A program made the translations under genes and the position numbers. From Apodospora peruviana (taxonomy: Eukaryota; Ascomycota; Sordariomycetes; Sordariales; Lasiosphaeriaceae), in contig JAUEDM010000001.1 in NCBI GenBank assembly GCA_033439685.1, positions 5,518,001 to 5,582,000 on the forward strand: a stretch of 64,000 nucleotides of DNA. Direction: 5' to 3'. Positions 47,701-59,359 of this stretch are shown piece by piece (position 1 is the stretch's first letter; the number at the start of each line of letters is the position of its first letter). Below the pieces are notes generated by a model that was not told the origin of the DNA, made no database searches, and saw only the letters and a list, made by a program, of their open reading frames with translations.

Positions 47701-49397
47701 GTTAATCTGTTTGTTGTTACTGACGTTGGAGGCGAGGGAGAGTGTGAATTCGGCACAATCATCAAGAGCAACTCCAACGGAACATCCTACGTCCTGAGCG
47801 CAAAGAATGTCAACTGCAACGAAGCCTATTTTGTTGATTTCGAAAAGATGCAGGGCCTGGAAGGCGTTGTGCTGGTCAACGTGGTTGCAAACCCCACGGA
47901 GAAGGGTGCCAAGAAACTCCAGTCCAAGATTTCCCATAATGATGGTGCCGCATGGGCTTATTTGCCGCCTCCCCCCAAAGACGACGATTTCGGCAAATTC
48001 CCCTGCCACTCGGAGGGCAGCGAGAGCTGCGCGCTGCATCTTCACGGGTACACTGAACGCAGGGACCGCACCAAGACCTTCTCGACCGAGACTGCCGTGG
48101 GCATACTGTTTGGCTGGGGAAATGTCGGTGCCACGTTGGAGGAAGCGGGTAAGGCCGACACGTTCATGTCGACCGACGCTGGCATCACATGGCAGCGCAT
48201 CAAGAAGGGCCGTTGGGTCTGGGCGATTGGCGATCAGGGCTCAGTCATTGTTCTGGTTGAGGCATCGCCCTCGGCCAAGGCAACGAATGTGGTACAGTAT
48301 ACGCTCGACTACGGCGCCACCTGGAAGGAGTACGAGTTTTCCAAGGAGAAGGTTGAGGTCTGGGACATCACCACGCTGAGGTCTGGCAACTCACGCAACT
48401 TCTTGCTCTGGGGCCAGGACGACGACGGTCTCTTCAGCATGAACTTGGACTTTAGCGGGTTCAGCGACCATATCTGCAAGAGCGATGACAACCCGAGCAA
48501 GTCGGACTACATCATCTTCTCGCCTCAGCACCCCAAGCAGCCTGACGGCTGCCTGTTTGGGCACAAGGCGGAGTATCTGCGCAAGAAGCCTGGCAAGGAG
48601 TGCTACAATGATTTCAAGATGCAGCTGCTTTACACTGAGCTGAATTGCAGCTGCACCAGGCAGGACTTTGAATGGTATGCTCTTCAGCTGTTTGTTTATG
48701 CCTAGATAATGATGCGATGCTAACGTGTTTTAGTGATTTCAATTACGAACTCGACGGCCATGACCAATGCAAACTTGTGGAGGGTCTATCGCCTCAAGAT
48801 CCGAAGATCTGGTGCTCGGAGCACAAGGATGCGGTGGAGTGGTTCGAGCCGACAGGCTACCGTCGCGTGCCGCTGACCACGTGCGTCGGCGGTTTGGCCC
48901 TCGACCAACAGGGGGCAGAGTCGCACCCCTGCGACAATCACGAGGACGAGTACAACCGCAAGCATGGCACCTCAGGCGTGGCCATCTTTTTCGCGGTCGT
49001 GATCCCGATCGCCGCGGCGGCGGCCGTGGGCTGGTACGTGTGGCGCAACTGGAGCGGCAAGTTCGGGCAGATCCGCCTCGGCGAACAGGGCCAGTCGGCC
49101 TTCGACTCGGACCAGCCGTGGGTCAAGTATCCCGTTATTGTGCTGAGCGCGGTGGTCGCGGTCATTAGTGCGATGCCTGTGCTCGCGGCGGGCTTGTGGC
49201 GCACGGCCAAAGGCGTGGCCGAGCGGTGGGGGTTGGGAGGGTCCGGCGGACGGGGCAGCTGGACCAGGCTCGGCGGAGGTGGCGGAGCGCAGAGGTTTAC
49301 CACCCGGGACAGCTTTGCAAGGGGCAGGGGAGATTATGCTGTCGTCGACGAAGACGAGGGCGAGTTGTTGGGTGAGGATAGTGATGAGGAGGTATGA
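44782..49397 (+). CDS. VPS10: Vps10/sortilin vacuolar sorting receptor
   Basis: Exons 44782-48674 and 48734-49397 (59-bp intron, GTATGC..TTTTAG with a TGCTAAC branch site) give 1518 residues, a normal fungal length. The receptor carries carboxypeptidase Y-type hydrolases from the late Golgi to endosomes and is recycled by retromer. Residues 1-24 are a signal peptide. Two Vps10 propeller halves follow, marked by Asp-box repeats such as SDDGGAKW, TTDRGKSWTV, VSDDAGLTWTKA, LDHGKTWTQE, ISHDHGKKWKE, STDAGITWQRI and LDYGATWKE. Each half ends in a Cys-rich 10CC module (CDCTDLDYECDYNF; CSCTRQDFECDFNYE). The second is completed only by splicing, which supports the junction. One membrane segment lies at about 1380-1401 and a second hydrophobic segment at 1429-1450, with an acidic tail. 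Upstream Met alternatives were not needed. Confidence 0.95.
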
Positions 49398-52134
49398 TTT
49401 ACATTGCACATGCACACAGACTTGAAGCGTTCTTGTTTGTTGGTCTGGCGGTAGTTTTGGATTTTCCTCTTTTGTTATGGACGGGTACGGGACGGGACGG
49501 GACGGGGTAGGATACGATGGATAAAGATAGGCAGTATATTATCTGTCTAACTTTGTCTTGTCTCGTTCTTCGGTCTGCTCTTTGGGTATTTTGCTATCTG
49601 TTCTGTACCTAGGTATTGTATAAGTAAATGAGAAGGAAGAAAGGATGAAAGAGAACCATATAGCAACCCTAGGCAAGGTAGGTAGGTGGGTAGGTTATGA
49701 TAGTACTGCCCTACTTTACCTTGGGGTTTGCTGGGGTATATAAAACACGTTATAGATTTATTGGATAGAACCGATAGTGTGTCTGCTTTGTTCTTGCCAC
49801 GGGTCTGGTTTCTGGTTACACTTTTCCAGCGGAGGTCTACTCTGGATTGGCCGAACCATTTCCTTGTCGTTATATACTCACTAGAAGCTAGCTGGTACCT
49901 CATGTATTAAAAAACCGTGAGGGCCTTTTGGAACGCCTGGATTTACCCCAGTGGCTGGTGCTTTTACGTGTGTGTCGTCAACTCTAGCGAATGAAAAAAG
50001 AAATGGCACCGGCCGGGATTCAAAGACCGGGCGAGACAGATGTGCGTATGTGTATGTGTGGCTCGTCCCGTCCCGTACCGGATCAGGATGTCATCTTTTT
50101 TTCTTCTTTGTACTATTCCCGATGCTAGTTAGCAAAAGTGTTGTTGGGCAATGGGTGCGTGTAAAAGGAACCTTGTTGGCCTGCCTCTCCATTCACCATC
50201 GTGAAGTTTGATTTCGCTTTGTCACCTCACCTTTTGCGCGCAATAAACAAACGATAGATAACCCCCCGTTACGGTTTAGTTAGTTGGCTGTTTTAGACTG
50301 TGATAGCAGCCGGCTGACGGTGATTATTGATGATGTGATCACGAATTGCATTGTGATGTGATGACAGACAGGAAAAGGCCGACGGGCGGGAGACGATCTA
50401 AGACATTCTTCTTATTTACACTAGCTGCTGCGGCTAGAGCACCAATCGCCGATTGATTGGGCTTTGCAAGCATATTTGTAGCTTTACGAAGACTTCAGCT
50501 TCACATGGTTCCGGGGGTGCCTGTTTATCAAAAACGCGCGAATCGCTCTACATTAGAGTTACCATCTTCCAGTGCCTCGGTATAAACAGATAGGTAGTTA
50601 TCTGTCAAAGCAAGCATCATATTCTTCGCGAGGCTCGTGCTTGAGATGATCATCTTCTCTACCTGTCTATCTACTCTGGCTCCAGCGGCGTTCGGTATCA
50701 CCTCCTTGCCCAACGTTTCCACATACACAACAATCAAAAAAGGAAAGTTAAAATTCTAAGCAAGTCTTGTGTGATATGACGATGACACTTGTATGCAAGC
50801 AATCTTGCCCACCACAAAATACCTACTTACCGTACTCGAGAGGCTTCGACGATTACGGCGCTATTAGCTAGGTAGAGCGGTCAGTCCGGCTTGTCGATAC
50901 TGCCCCAGACATGTCCGGAGTGTTGGTTGTTTGAGACAAAATGCTAGGAAGAAGTTCAATGAAGTTGAATTTATGCACAGACCCTTGTTGAAACCAATTC
51001 TAAGTAATATTGGTCAGTCTATAGTAAAAACCTACCTGGTAATAACAAGTAAGTTTAAAACATTGACCGACCGCAGAAGTTGCCCGATAGGTGATATTGC
51101 TGGCACCGGACCTCCTTCCAGTACGGGGGGGTTTGAGTGTGTGCGGTGCAGCAGGACGGAACATGTGGAAGCATGGACAGACCCAAGTACTATGGCGAGA
51201 ACATTTCCCCAGGTACGGATACCCCTCCCCCACAGCCGTCCAGCCGCTCAGGCCCCCTTACGGCCTGCGCTCTTCTTGAAGAACGAACTGCCAAGCACCC
51301 ACCACCAACCTCGGAGACTACCTGGTGAGAAAGCATGGACCTCGAAACCTGACGACATGAGCAAACAAAGCCAGCAGTTCCGGGACCCGAAACCACCTAT
51401 GGCATGCAGAGTATTTTGCTGGGTTGGGTTGGTTTGGGAAAGACCGGACGAAACACCATCGTTTGTTTGATGACGGCCTCGGGTTTTCTCCGCATATCGC
51501 ACCAACAGAGTAAAAGGACAAAAAGACCGCCGACTTACATGCTACTGTATCACAATATCAAGATAGGTAGGTAATCCGTGGTCGAGTTCCTCCTATGTAT
51601 CACACTCTGCATCTCCTGCTGCTGCTACTACTTACCGCCGCACCCGAGGTGACATGCACTTGCCTATAAGACGCCACAACTATCACCAGAACACAGGACG
51701 AACAGAAAGAGACAAAAAGGAAGGGGCCCGTGAGTCAGGTGCCGAGCGGTGCCACTCACGTTTTCGTCCTTTTGTCAGTGGTGCACGGTGGTTCCCCTAA
51801 ACCAGCTGATGCCTACCTTCCATATAGTGATACAGATTGTCAGGTTTCATTATTGTTCTGTTTGTATCGATGTATGGTATACTATGGCATGCCTATTTGT
51901 GGACAGCGGTGGTAGGTACAGTAAAAGATGACAAAATCCCAATTCTCGCTCGCTCCGACGGTGTTCGGTGTTGGGTATATCTGAGGGTTGAGTTCCATCA
52001 CCGCACTACTAAGTTTCCATACATCTGCTGAGAGAGAGAGAAATAGAACAAAGTTATCGGGTATCAGTTTGACTGGGGCAAAAGTGTGCACAAATGTGTG
52101 TGATGGGTGTTATATCAGGTTGAAGGTCCAATGA
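49398..52134. other. 2.7-kb convergent spacer between VPS10 and the polyQ gene
   Basis: This spacer holds both 3' flanks. A GACGGGACGGGACGGG repeat occurs near 49490, CCTAGGTA words near 49607 and 49667, and CTACCTACC tracts. ORFs are short and unlike protein. No gene recognised. Confidence 0.5.
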
Positions 52135-53544
52135 TCAAGCTCGCCGCACACGATTCCAAATCCGTTTCATGACTCCTTTGTCAGTAGGGCTAGGACCCCA
52201 ATGATCAAAACCCATCGCGACCCTCTCCATACTCTCCGTGTAAGCTGCATCCCCAACGTATGCAACATTGTTCTCGGTGCTAAGAGGAGCCACCGTCGTC
52301 GACTTGCGAACAGGCTGCTGCTGCTGCTGCTGCTGCACGCCCTGCGTCTGCTGCTGCTGCTGCTGCTGCACGCCCTGCGTCTGCTGCTGCCATCCGTAGA
52401 TCTGGTCGTCGTTGGCACGAAGGTCGGGTCTTGTAAGCGTCATGCGCAGTGTCATCTCGCGCGACGAGGCAGGAGCCTGAACGTATCCGCCGCTTTCCAA
52501 GACGTTACTGCCGCTTTCTCCAATATGTACCGGGTCGGTTGAGACAAGTCGGAGAGGGCGGACGGCCCGGGGTCCCGGCTTGTTGTCGAATGCTTGCGGC
52601 GTCTTTGGAGAATCTGGATCCGCCATAGAAGCATGGTCGCTATTGAGCGACAGCCTATCGTCCGCATCATTGTCATCGTCATCGTCATCGGCTAAAAACG
52701 TATGCATATTCAAGGCCCCTTCCGAATGCTTGTGTCTGGACTGCCGCCGAGACGTCTCGCTATCCCTGCCGTTTGCCGGTGTTGCTGAGAGCACGTCTGC
52801 TGATGGGAATCCAAACTCAATTGCTTCATCAAATTTTTGCGGCGAGCCCAGATAGACCCGGAGCTTCAACCGAGCCTCGGGGTCTTGGTAATGTGCGGCA
52901 GCTGGGTCAAAGGCTGTGATAGAGTCCTGGGGAGTGTGCCTCGGTGTTATCAGCGATAACGCGCGAGACTTGCGTCTTGGGTGCCCAAATGGATTCGAAG
53001 TGCTCCCTGCTGGACTGTGTGCTGGAGATATGGGTGAAGTGGCATCTTTCGTGCCAGGCCTGCTCAACGAGAGCGAGTTCCGGCCAAAGGGGATCTTTGA
53101 TATCGACAAGTGGCGACGAAAGGACGGCCGTTGCTGTTTAGTTGGGAGGGGAAGATCGTCTCGAAGGTTTGCGTGGTAATCATCTAAAAAGAGACGGAGG
53201 TCTAAATCGTCCTCTTCGTCCAACCACCGAAAGCTATCGTAAAAGGACTGAGGCACCTCTCTGCTGCCAAGTCCAAGCTGGTCCGAGGGTTTGCTGACCC
53301 GTCCGTCGTGGGATTCCATGCTGGCTCGCTGAGATGAGGGAGACGGTGAGAAGGATTTCGAAGCCTGGTGCAAATTTCTGCTTGCCCGCCTGTTGATCTT
53401 GCAGATGGCCTCATCCGCCGCGTCCAGTATAACACTAGCACGCAAGCGTCTCGCGAGGACGACCTGCTCCTCGCGAGTGAATTCTTTCCTTTTTATTTTG
53501 TCGGGAAGACTGGCATAGGAAAGCGACGAATCGGGCGACGCCAA
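52135..53544 (-). CDS. Uncharacterised 469-residue fungal protein with a polyQ repeat
   Basis: I do not recognise a domain. The N-terminal part (LPDKIKRKEFTREEQVVLARRLRASVILDAAD and on) looks like a conserved helical segment, and FRWLDEEDDLDLRLFLDDYHANLR at about 103-126 is another ordered-looking stretch. The middle is basic and Ser/Pro-rich (RKSRALS, SPISPAHSP), with an Arg-Leu-Lys-Leu-Arg segment near 225. An Asp-rich run (DDDDDDNDADD) lies near 290. The C-terminal part has a repeated Thr-Gln-Gly-Val plus seven-Gln unit at about 385-410, then FDHWGPSPTDKGVMKRIWNRVRRA. No signal peptide or membrane segment. The frame is uninterrupted, but an upstream exon cannot be excluded. Confidence 0.72.
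   Translation of the reverse strand: MASPDSSLSYASLPDKIKRKEFTREEQVVLARRLRASVILDAADEAICKINRRASRNLHQASKSFSPSPSSQRASMESHDGRVSKPSDQLGLGSREVPQSFYDSFRWLDEEDDLDLRLFLDDYHANLRDDLPLPTKQQRPSFRRHLSISKIPFGRNSLSLSRPGTKDATSPISPAHSPAGSTSNPFGHPRRKSRALSLITPRHTPQDSITAFDPAAAHYQDPEARLKLRVYLGSPQKFDEAIEFGFPSADVLSATPANGRDSETSRRQSRHKHSEGALNMHTFLADDDDDDNDADDRLSLNSDHASMADPDSPKTPQAFDNKPGPRAVRPLRLVSTDPVHIGESGSNVLESGGYVQAPASSREMTLRMTLTRPDLRANDDQIYGWQQQTQGVQQQQQQQTQGVQQQQQQQPVRKSTTVAPLSTENNVAYVGDAAYTESMERVAMGFDHWGPSPTDKGVMKRIWNRVRRA
52315..52389. repeat. 33-bp coding minisatellite with CTG runs
   Basis: Two perfect 33-bp copies (seven CTG triplets plus a 12-bp spacer) at 52315-52347 and 52348-52380, then a third partial copy. 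The minus-strand coding sense is an 11-residue unit of TQGV and seven Gln. Length is likely polymorphic. Confidence 0.9.
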
Positions 53545-54654
53545 GTGAGACTCGAGTAAAGATCGCCGTCGAACTCTACTGGCGAGTTGCTCCGAGACAC
53601 TTCGGTCCTGAATCCGAAGTGACTTCCGACGACGGAAGTGTGATATGTCGTCGTAATGCCGAGAGATGCCGTCAACGAGTCCGGAATCCTGGGCAAAACG
53701 CAGTCGTTCGAGTGTTGAAAAGTACTATGCAAAGAAGAACAGTTCAGTCGCAAGATCACAAAGACAACGGCGTTGTGTGCCCTTGATAAGGAACCAAGAG
53801 AATGATACGTCGAGCTAGCCACCCCCTCTGACACTCGTCAAAGGCAATTAATTCCTCGTTCTACGGGCTAAGCGGATGAATTGCAACGCAGGAACACTCA
53901 GGAGCTGGGAGCAGGCGGGGAGGAAAGGGGTTGGTGAGGGAACTTGGGTTAGCAAACGTGGGACCTGCATGCGTGAGGGCCCAAACGTATGCGGTGAAGC
54001 TGCAAGAAGCCAGCGCAAGTGCACTGCATCCATCCGCTGGGCAGCCTAAGACCCGATCGGTCCAGACACCAAACGACCATGGATGCACCCAATAGTCGAG
54101 CACCGGTTGCCACCGCTACTACTGCACCTCCTGCACCTCCTGCACCTGAACATCACTAGATATCGGGCACTACATGCAAGATGGAGCAATAAACCGTGGG
54201 GGATGCGCTGACTGAGCTTAACCCGTAAAACAAACGCGGTCAGACTGATCACGATTGGTTTTTTTTATTGCGGTATTGGGGGGAGGCGAACCTCGCTGGC
54301 TCTGTAACCATTCGACCGCTATTGAGTGAGGCTTGCAAACGGAAATATATCAAAAACAGCCCACGTTCCTCGCCTGCAAGACCTGCATGCCGCAGGTGTG
54401 CAGAAAGCGCTTGGAGGCATCGGCAATTTCAAATCTTGTCATCAAAGAGCGGACAGGAACCTGCCAACGCCTTATCAACGTCCAGATTTCTTTGACGAGA
54501 CGCTGCCCAGCCCGTGTTCCAACTGGTGCAGAAAGCACTCCATTGTCCTGGTCTCTCAATGGTCGAGCGAGATGTTGACGGGTGTGTGTTATGTGCCATC
54601 GTGGGAAAACAATTCAGAGACACAAGGCTCCAATTGGGTGTTGGTAGTGTGAAT
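53545..54654. other. 1.1-kb spacer upstream of the polyQ gene
   Basis: Tandem minus-strand spacing. A triple CTGCACCTC repeat (CACCTCCTGCACCTCCTGCACC) sits near 54123-54148. Part of this region may be coding or intronic if the gene upstream continues past 54655. Otherwise nothing recognisable. Confidence 0.45.
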
Positions 54655-55884
54655 TCATGTGCAGGAGCCGACACTTGCAGCAATAACCAATCGCGACAAC
54701 AGCTTCGTCTGGGGGGGTATGGGGGTTTCTGGGGCAGTCTCCACAACCAAAAAGCCAACCGCCAAAGTAAACATGAACAGGAACGAAATCCGAACCAAAG
54801 TTGGGAGCGTACACACCTTGCGCTGTATTGCCACTGGCAGAGCCTCAAACTCTTCTCTTGTCATCTGTGGGACTACGCCGGCCTGCGAGTATCGTTTTGA
54901 AAGGCTACCGGACCTCGACCGTGTTGACCGCTTGTGTGTCGAGCTATTGTTGCTGGCGGGTTTGCTCTCAGTCGAACTGCGAGTCGAGCCGTCGAACTGC
55001 TGGTGCTGATGTCGTCTCGCCCAACGCGTGAATATGGGACTGGTGGACCGCCCACTTCTTGCACTGCGAGCCGAACGCGGGCGCTGCAGATTTCCGTCTC
55101 GAGGCTCGAGAGGCAAACGGTCGGAAGTGGCATCGGTCGAGCTCGCGAAGTAGTCGCGCAGCGTGGGAGCGAAAGCCGCATCTGCTGGAACCGCAAGTGT
55201 TTGTCCGGGCATGGTCGGCAATGTGTCTTGGCTGAAGCAGCTGCTGCTGCTGTCGTACGACAAGCTGCTGTCGACAAGACTCGACGTCGATGTCGAAGGA
55301 GACAGGAAGAAGGTGTAGGGCAGAGGAAAGCGGTTATCGAGGACGGTATAGGCGCCGAGCTGTGTACTGTTGATGCCAGAATTGACAAGACAAATGGCGT
55401 TGGCGGTAGTTGAATAGGGAGAGTGATCCTGCGGTGCGGCGTTGTTCGCGTTGTTGGTGTTGGTGAAGAGAGGGAGCTGGAGAGTGAAATCATCGAGACT
55501 AAAGCTCCCTGGCAGCGTTGTCCGGGGACTCGGGGATTGCAGTTCCAGCTCGAGTTCCAGGGGATCCCGATCCAGGCAATCCAGGGACAACAGGCCTGAC
55601 GGCTCCAGCGTCGTAGCCCTTGCTTCGAAGAACGACCAGGGTAGCAAGTGATCCATGGCGGTCATGTCATCGCAGGCGTCAACGCCATTTGCCCCGGAAA
55701 TGTCCAGCGCCAGGCTACCCATTTCGCTACCAACAGTGACCGGGACCGAGGCTGTGATGTTCCCTGCGAGTCTGCGATGCTGCCAGGTGCCGGGTGCCAG
55801 TAAGCGTTCCTGGCGTCCCATGGAGGGTCCAGCCAGTGGGAGCAGTGGGCTTCGAAGTCGGCGTGCCAAGAGCAGCCGGGGCAA
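54655..55884 (-). CDS. Uncharacterised Ser-rich protein; 3' end uncertain
   Basis: A single frame gives 409 residues. The first 80 residues include a plausible start region. The middle is Ser/Asp/Leu-rich and disordered (LELELELQSPSP near 106), and near 265-350 there is a basic, Ser/Arg-rich stretch (RPRSARSARSGRS; HKRSTRSRSGSLSKRYSQ) ending in MTREEFEALPVAIQRK. Directly after that Lys (residue 356) the strand reads AAG|GTGTGTACG, a fair splice donor. The following 53 residues are hydrophobic then Pro-rich and may be either a genuine membrane tail or unspliced intron. I could not find a convincing downstream exon. No domain recognised; no neighbour suggests a role. Confidence 0.5.
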   Translation of the reverse strand: MPRLLLARRLRSPLLPLAGPSMGRQERLLAPGTWQHRRLAGNITASVPVTVGSEMGSLALDISGANGVDACDDMTAMDHLLPWSFFEARATTLEPSGLLSLDCLDRDPLELELELQSPSPRTTLPGSFSLDDFTLQLPLFTNTNNANNAAPQDHSPYSTTANAICLVNSGINSTQLGAYTVLDNRFPLPYTFFLSPSTSTSSLVDSSLSYDSSSSCFSQDTLPTMPGQTLAVPADAAFAPTLRDYFASSTDATSDRLPLEPRDGNLQRPRSARSARSGRSTSPIFTRWARRHQHQQFDGSTRSSTESKPASNNSSTHKRSTRSRSGSLSKRYSQAGVVPQMTREEFEALPVAIQRKVCTLPTLVRISFLFMFTLAVGFLVVETAPETPIPPQTKLLSRLVIAASVGSCT

Positions 55885-58800
55885 GCGATGGACCGGGGTC
55901 TGATGAAATGTGCTGAGGATCGTTCCTGGACACTTTTTTTTTTTTTCAAGAGCCAGTCCTCCAACTCATTGTCGTTGCGTTGTCGGGCGTGCAGATTCTC
56001 AACCTTGAATTTCCCTCGGGCTCGCCCGCGTCGTAGTTAGGGAGCCTTGGGAGCTCTTGAGGCTTGTGCCTGGTTATTGTGTGCGCGCATAAGGCAAGTG
56101 ATATTGCGTGTGACTGTCAGACCGGTTACGGGGGTGAATGGCGTAGATCGCATCAAGTTCCGTGATGGGTTGGCGCGTAGAGCGTTATGCCGGGCTCACT
56201 GCCGCCCGGGGCACAGTCTTTCAAGTTTGGGGGTCAGGATGTGGTCAAGTCAAATCTCCTGGGCATCCATTGTTCTCGGATTTTGCTGGTGCCGTTTCAC
56301 ACTTGCACAGCTCCATGCTCTGGGTTGGAGCTGGGCTCTACGTTGTTTTTAATCTTTTGCGGGAGGGATAGAACACGGTAATAATATGGAAGCTGCCGTT
56401 ACCAATTGCCCAGAGAAATGACGGAAACACCGAGTGGACACGGACATGTCTTAGATGATGCAGGGAAGCTTCACAAAACCCGACTTGGGAAGGGACGGGA
56501 CCCAAGCAGCAAACAACTTCGCAGCTGTATTCCGTACCTGCCGTAGCGGCAAGAGCTTCCGTCTAAATACCTAACCCGTACAGGTTGTATTCCGTACTCC
56601 GCCGTGGTTCCGGTGCCTAGTGACTGGTGCCTGGCCCGCCTGCCACTTTTGCAGGCAAATGAGAAGCTCCAACGGAGCTCTTTATTAACAGCTCCAACAG
56701 AGCTCCATCATCTTTTCCCCCAATTGAATTGCCTGAAGCCATCCCCAGGCTCCGTCCCGCCTCCGAATTCGTACACTCTTTCGGTAAGCTGATTCTTAAA
56801 CACACAAGAGAACTCTCACGAACATCTGTATCCCGTTGTGTAACCCGTAGCGACCTTGGCTTTGCTCGACCCTAACGAACCAACCCTGTGCCTGTCCGCG
56901 GGTCGGTGTTGTTTATCTCTAACACGCGCAGCCGCGGCTGGTGGCAGCTTCAGCCATCTTCCGCATTCTATCTTTCCACTGGCAAAAAGCCCTCTCCGGT
57001 CTGCACCGACTCGGGCATACTATGGTCAGCCGCTTTGATCTTTACCATATACGCTGCCACAGCAGCAATCGTGCTACGCTGTAGGGAGTGAACATAACCG
57101 TCATCGCATTGAGCTGGCTGTCTCGACTGCCCCACGTCTCGAGAACCGACATGGAAGCTTCGGCGACGCCTTGACGGAATACCTTACAGGAGATCAGACG
57201 AAGCAGGGCTGCCAGGGAAAACCAGCTCAGCTTGGTTGGCAGCGTTTCAACGTCCCTCAACTCGCCCTGCAGCTTACCACCCACACGTGGTGAAGTCGGC
57301 TACCCACTCTCCATACCTCCAACGCCCCCTGTTCCCGCAACACCACCACCGCATCAGACCCAGAGGATCAATAATACTGAGCCGAGTTCAGAGTAAAGTG
57401 CACACTTCAACCTCCGCATCTTTGATGAATCAGAAAAAGAGCGATTTCTTGTCTTGGCCTCCTGGGCCTCCATGGCCGAGAAAGATGAAACATCGCGGCT
57501 TGCCATTCACCTGCGTTTGGCACAACGGGACACCAGTCGGACTTTTCTAGCTCCTGAATAACCAATTTGACCTGGCAGCTTCCAGTCCCTAGGCATTATC
57601 GATTGCTGTCACTTCTCCCGCGGAACCACTTTGTGGTTGACGCGCATTGACCTCTATGTCGTACGACGACAGATGCGGGTCGGTTCATCCGTTCGAGAAG
57701 ATCTCCTCATTAGGAGCCGTTCAACTCCACTTACATGCCGTGAAGGGAGAGGATCAAAGCGACGTCAGTGTTGAACGAGCCACCACCGTTCAGCAGAGAC
57801 GCATGCCCGGTTCCTGATACCTCTCGATTCAAAGTTAGAGGTATATACTGTACTCAGGACCTTCCGTTTAGGCATTCTGGGGGAAAGTTTCTTCCATCTC
57901 CAGCATCCAGTGACAGCATGTACCAGGCGTTGACTGGATATGGTTCCGTTATCACACCCGCACTGATTCGAATGGCTTACCAAATAACTATTCAGTTTAT
58001 CCGTTCCCCGTCAACTCCACTAAAGCGAGCTCTTGTTCCTCCACCCGCTTCGATCGACATTTGATCCCGTCCGAGACTCAACTTCTAGGGGTGAGGTGGC
58101 ATGGGTGGGTAGATCGAGCTCTCTTTCGTCTGCTTTACCTCCCTTTTGGTGAAAGCGAGTTTCACGACTCTGGAACCACTGTTGGTCTGGAGATCGCCAT
58201 CGACGGAATCCTCGACGCTGAGCTCGGGAGAAGTTCTCTAAATATCTATGTTAGATCTTTCGAGGGGAGGTTTACACGTCACACTCGCACTCGAGCCAAC
58301 TATGTCCTATGTTAACTATAGACGAAGTTCAAAATGGAACTGTGTCAGTTCGGTTCTGTCTGCGAAGACAACAAGGCCGAGAGCAGCGGTTAGTTGCCGG
58401 CTCTAATCTTTGGGGCTGTTCGACTTGATCAAGATACCCTTCTCCCCTGCCGAGGCCAGCCTTAGTGAAGACTTGGGTTGTCTTCTTCCTCTAATCCAAG
58501 GATGGATAGGATGGCAGAGTTAACCATCTCTGCATCACAAAGTACGCTCCACATTTATTCCGACTTTAATACTGGCATGCGTGGAGTTCAAACTATCAAT
58601 ATCTTCCCACTTCCAACACTTTCGAGAAACACGCGAGGAATAAGGGAACTTCAAAATCCTGTCTGTGCCACGTTTGAAACGAGATATGGTCCCAGCCCAC
58701 TGGGAAGTTGCGGTTTTAAGTACAACTAGTGCAGAATCTCCCTCACCAACACGTCTTTGACCGGCCTCCGTGCCTTGGCATATTGATGGTGGTGGAGGAC

Positions 58801-59359
58801 ATGCTCAAGACTGGCCTCTGCTCCCCCCATTCTCAACCTCCAACTCCCTTGATCCCTGCGGCTGCGGCGTAACCCTTGGTCTTCAAGCCTGGGGTGACCA
58901 ATCATCAAGGCCGAATATCGTCGCCCTGCAGCCGCACAGGGGAGAGCTTCCAGCCACGACAACTAACTTCACTGCGTCTTTGCAACGACCTCACAGACCG
59001 AGAGCTCACTGTGCGCTCCAAAATCAAAAGAGACTGTTCTATCGGCAGCTCGGCTTTGCCAGATATTTTCTTATTTTGCTCCATCTCACGAATTTCGTTT
59101 GCTATATGAGTTATCGTCTGTCTCATCGGTTTAGATAAACTTATGAAGTGCAGCTTTCATTGTGGTAACTCGACCCATCACATGCTTCGTCAAGAGCAGG
59201 AAGTATCTCCTCAAGAAATAGGCCACAGACAAAGGTTTATTTCATCAGATGCATGACTGGCAACAAATCTGCTCGTTCAAATAAGGTCATTTCCCCATCA
59301 CTTACTCGTTAGATCCGGCCGAGTGGTCTACCCTCGTCTCCTCTCACATGCGAACCAAA
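55885..59359. other. 3.5-kb intergenic region
   Basis: This holds the promoter of the Ser-rich gene and the 3' flank of the aminomutase. It contains a T13 run at 55934-55946 and two TATTCCGTAC words at about 56527 and 56587. No ORF with recognisable protein content on either strand. Confidence 0.5.

Noticed and set aside
59311..59333. tRNA-like A-box (GGCCGAGTGGTCTA), as in the 5' half of a tRNA-Ser/Leu
   Set aside because: No anticodon stem, no T-loop (GGTTCGA) and no matching acceptor stem follow within 100 bp; at most a chance match or a tRNA fragment.
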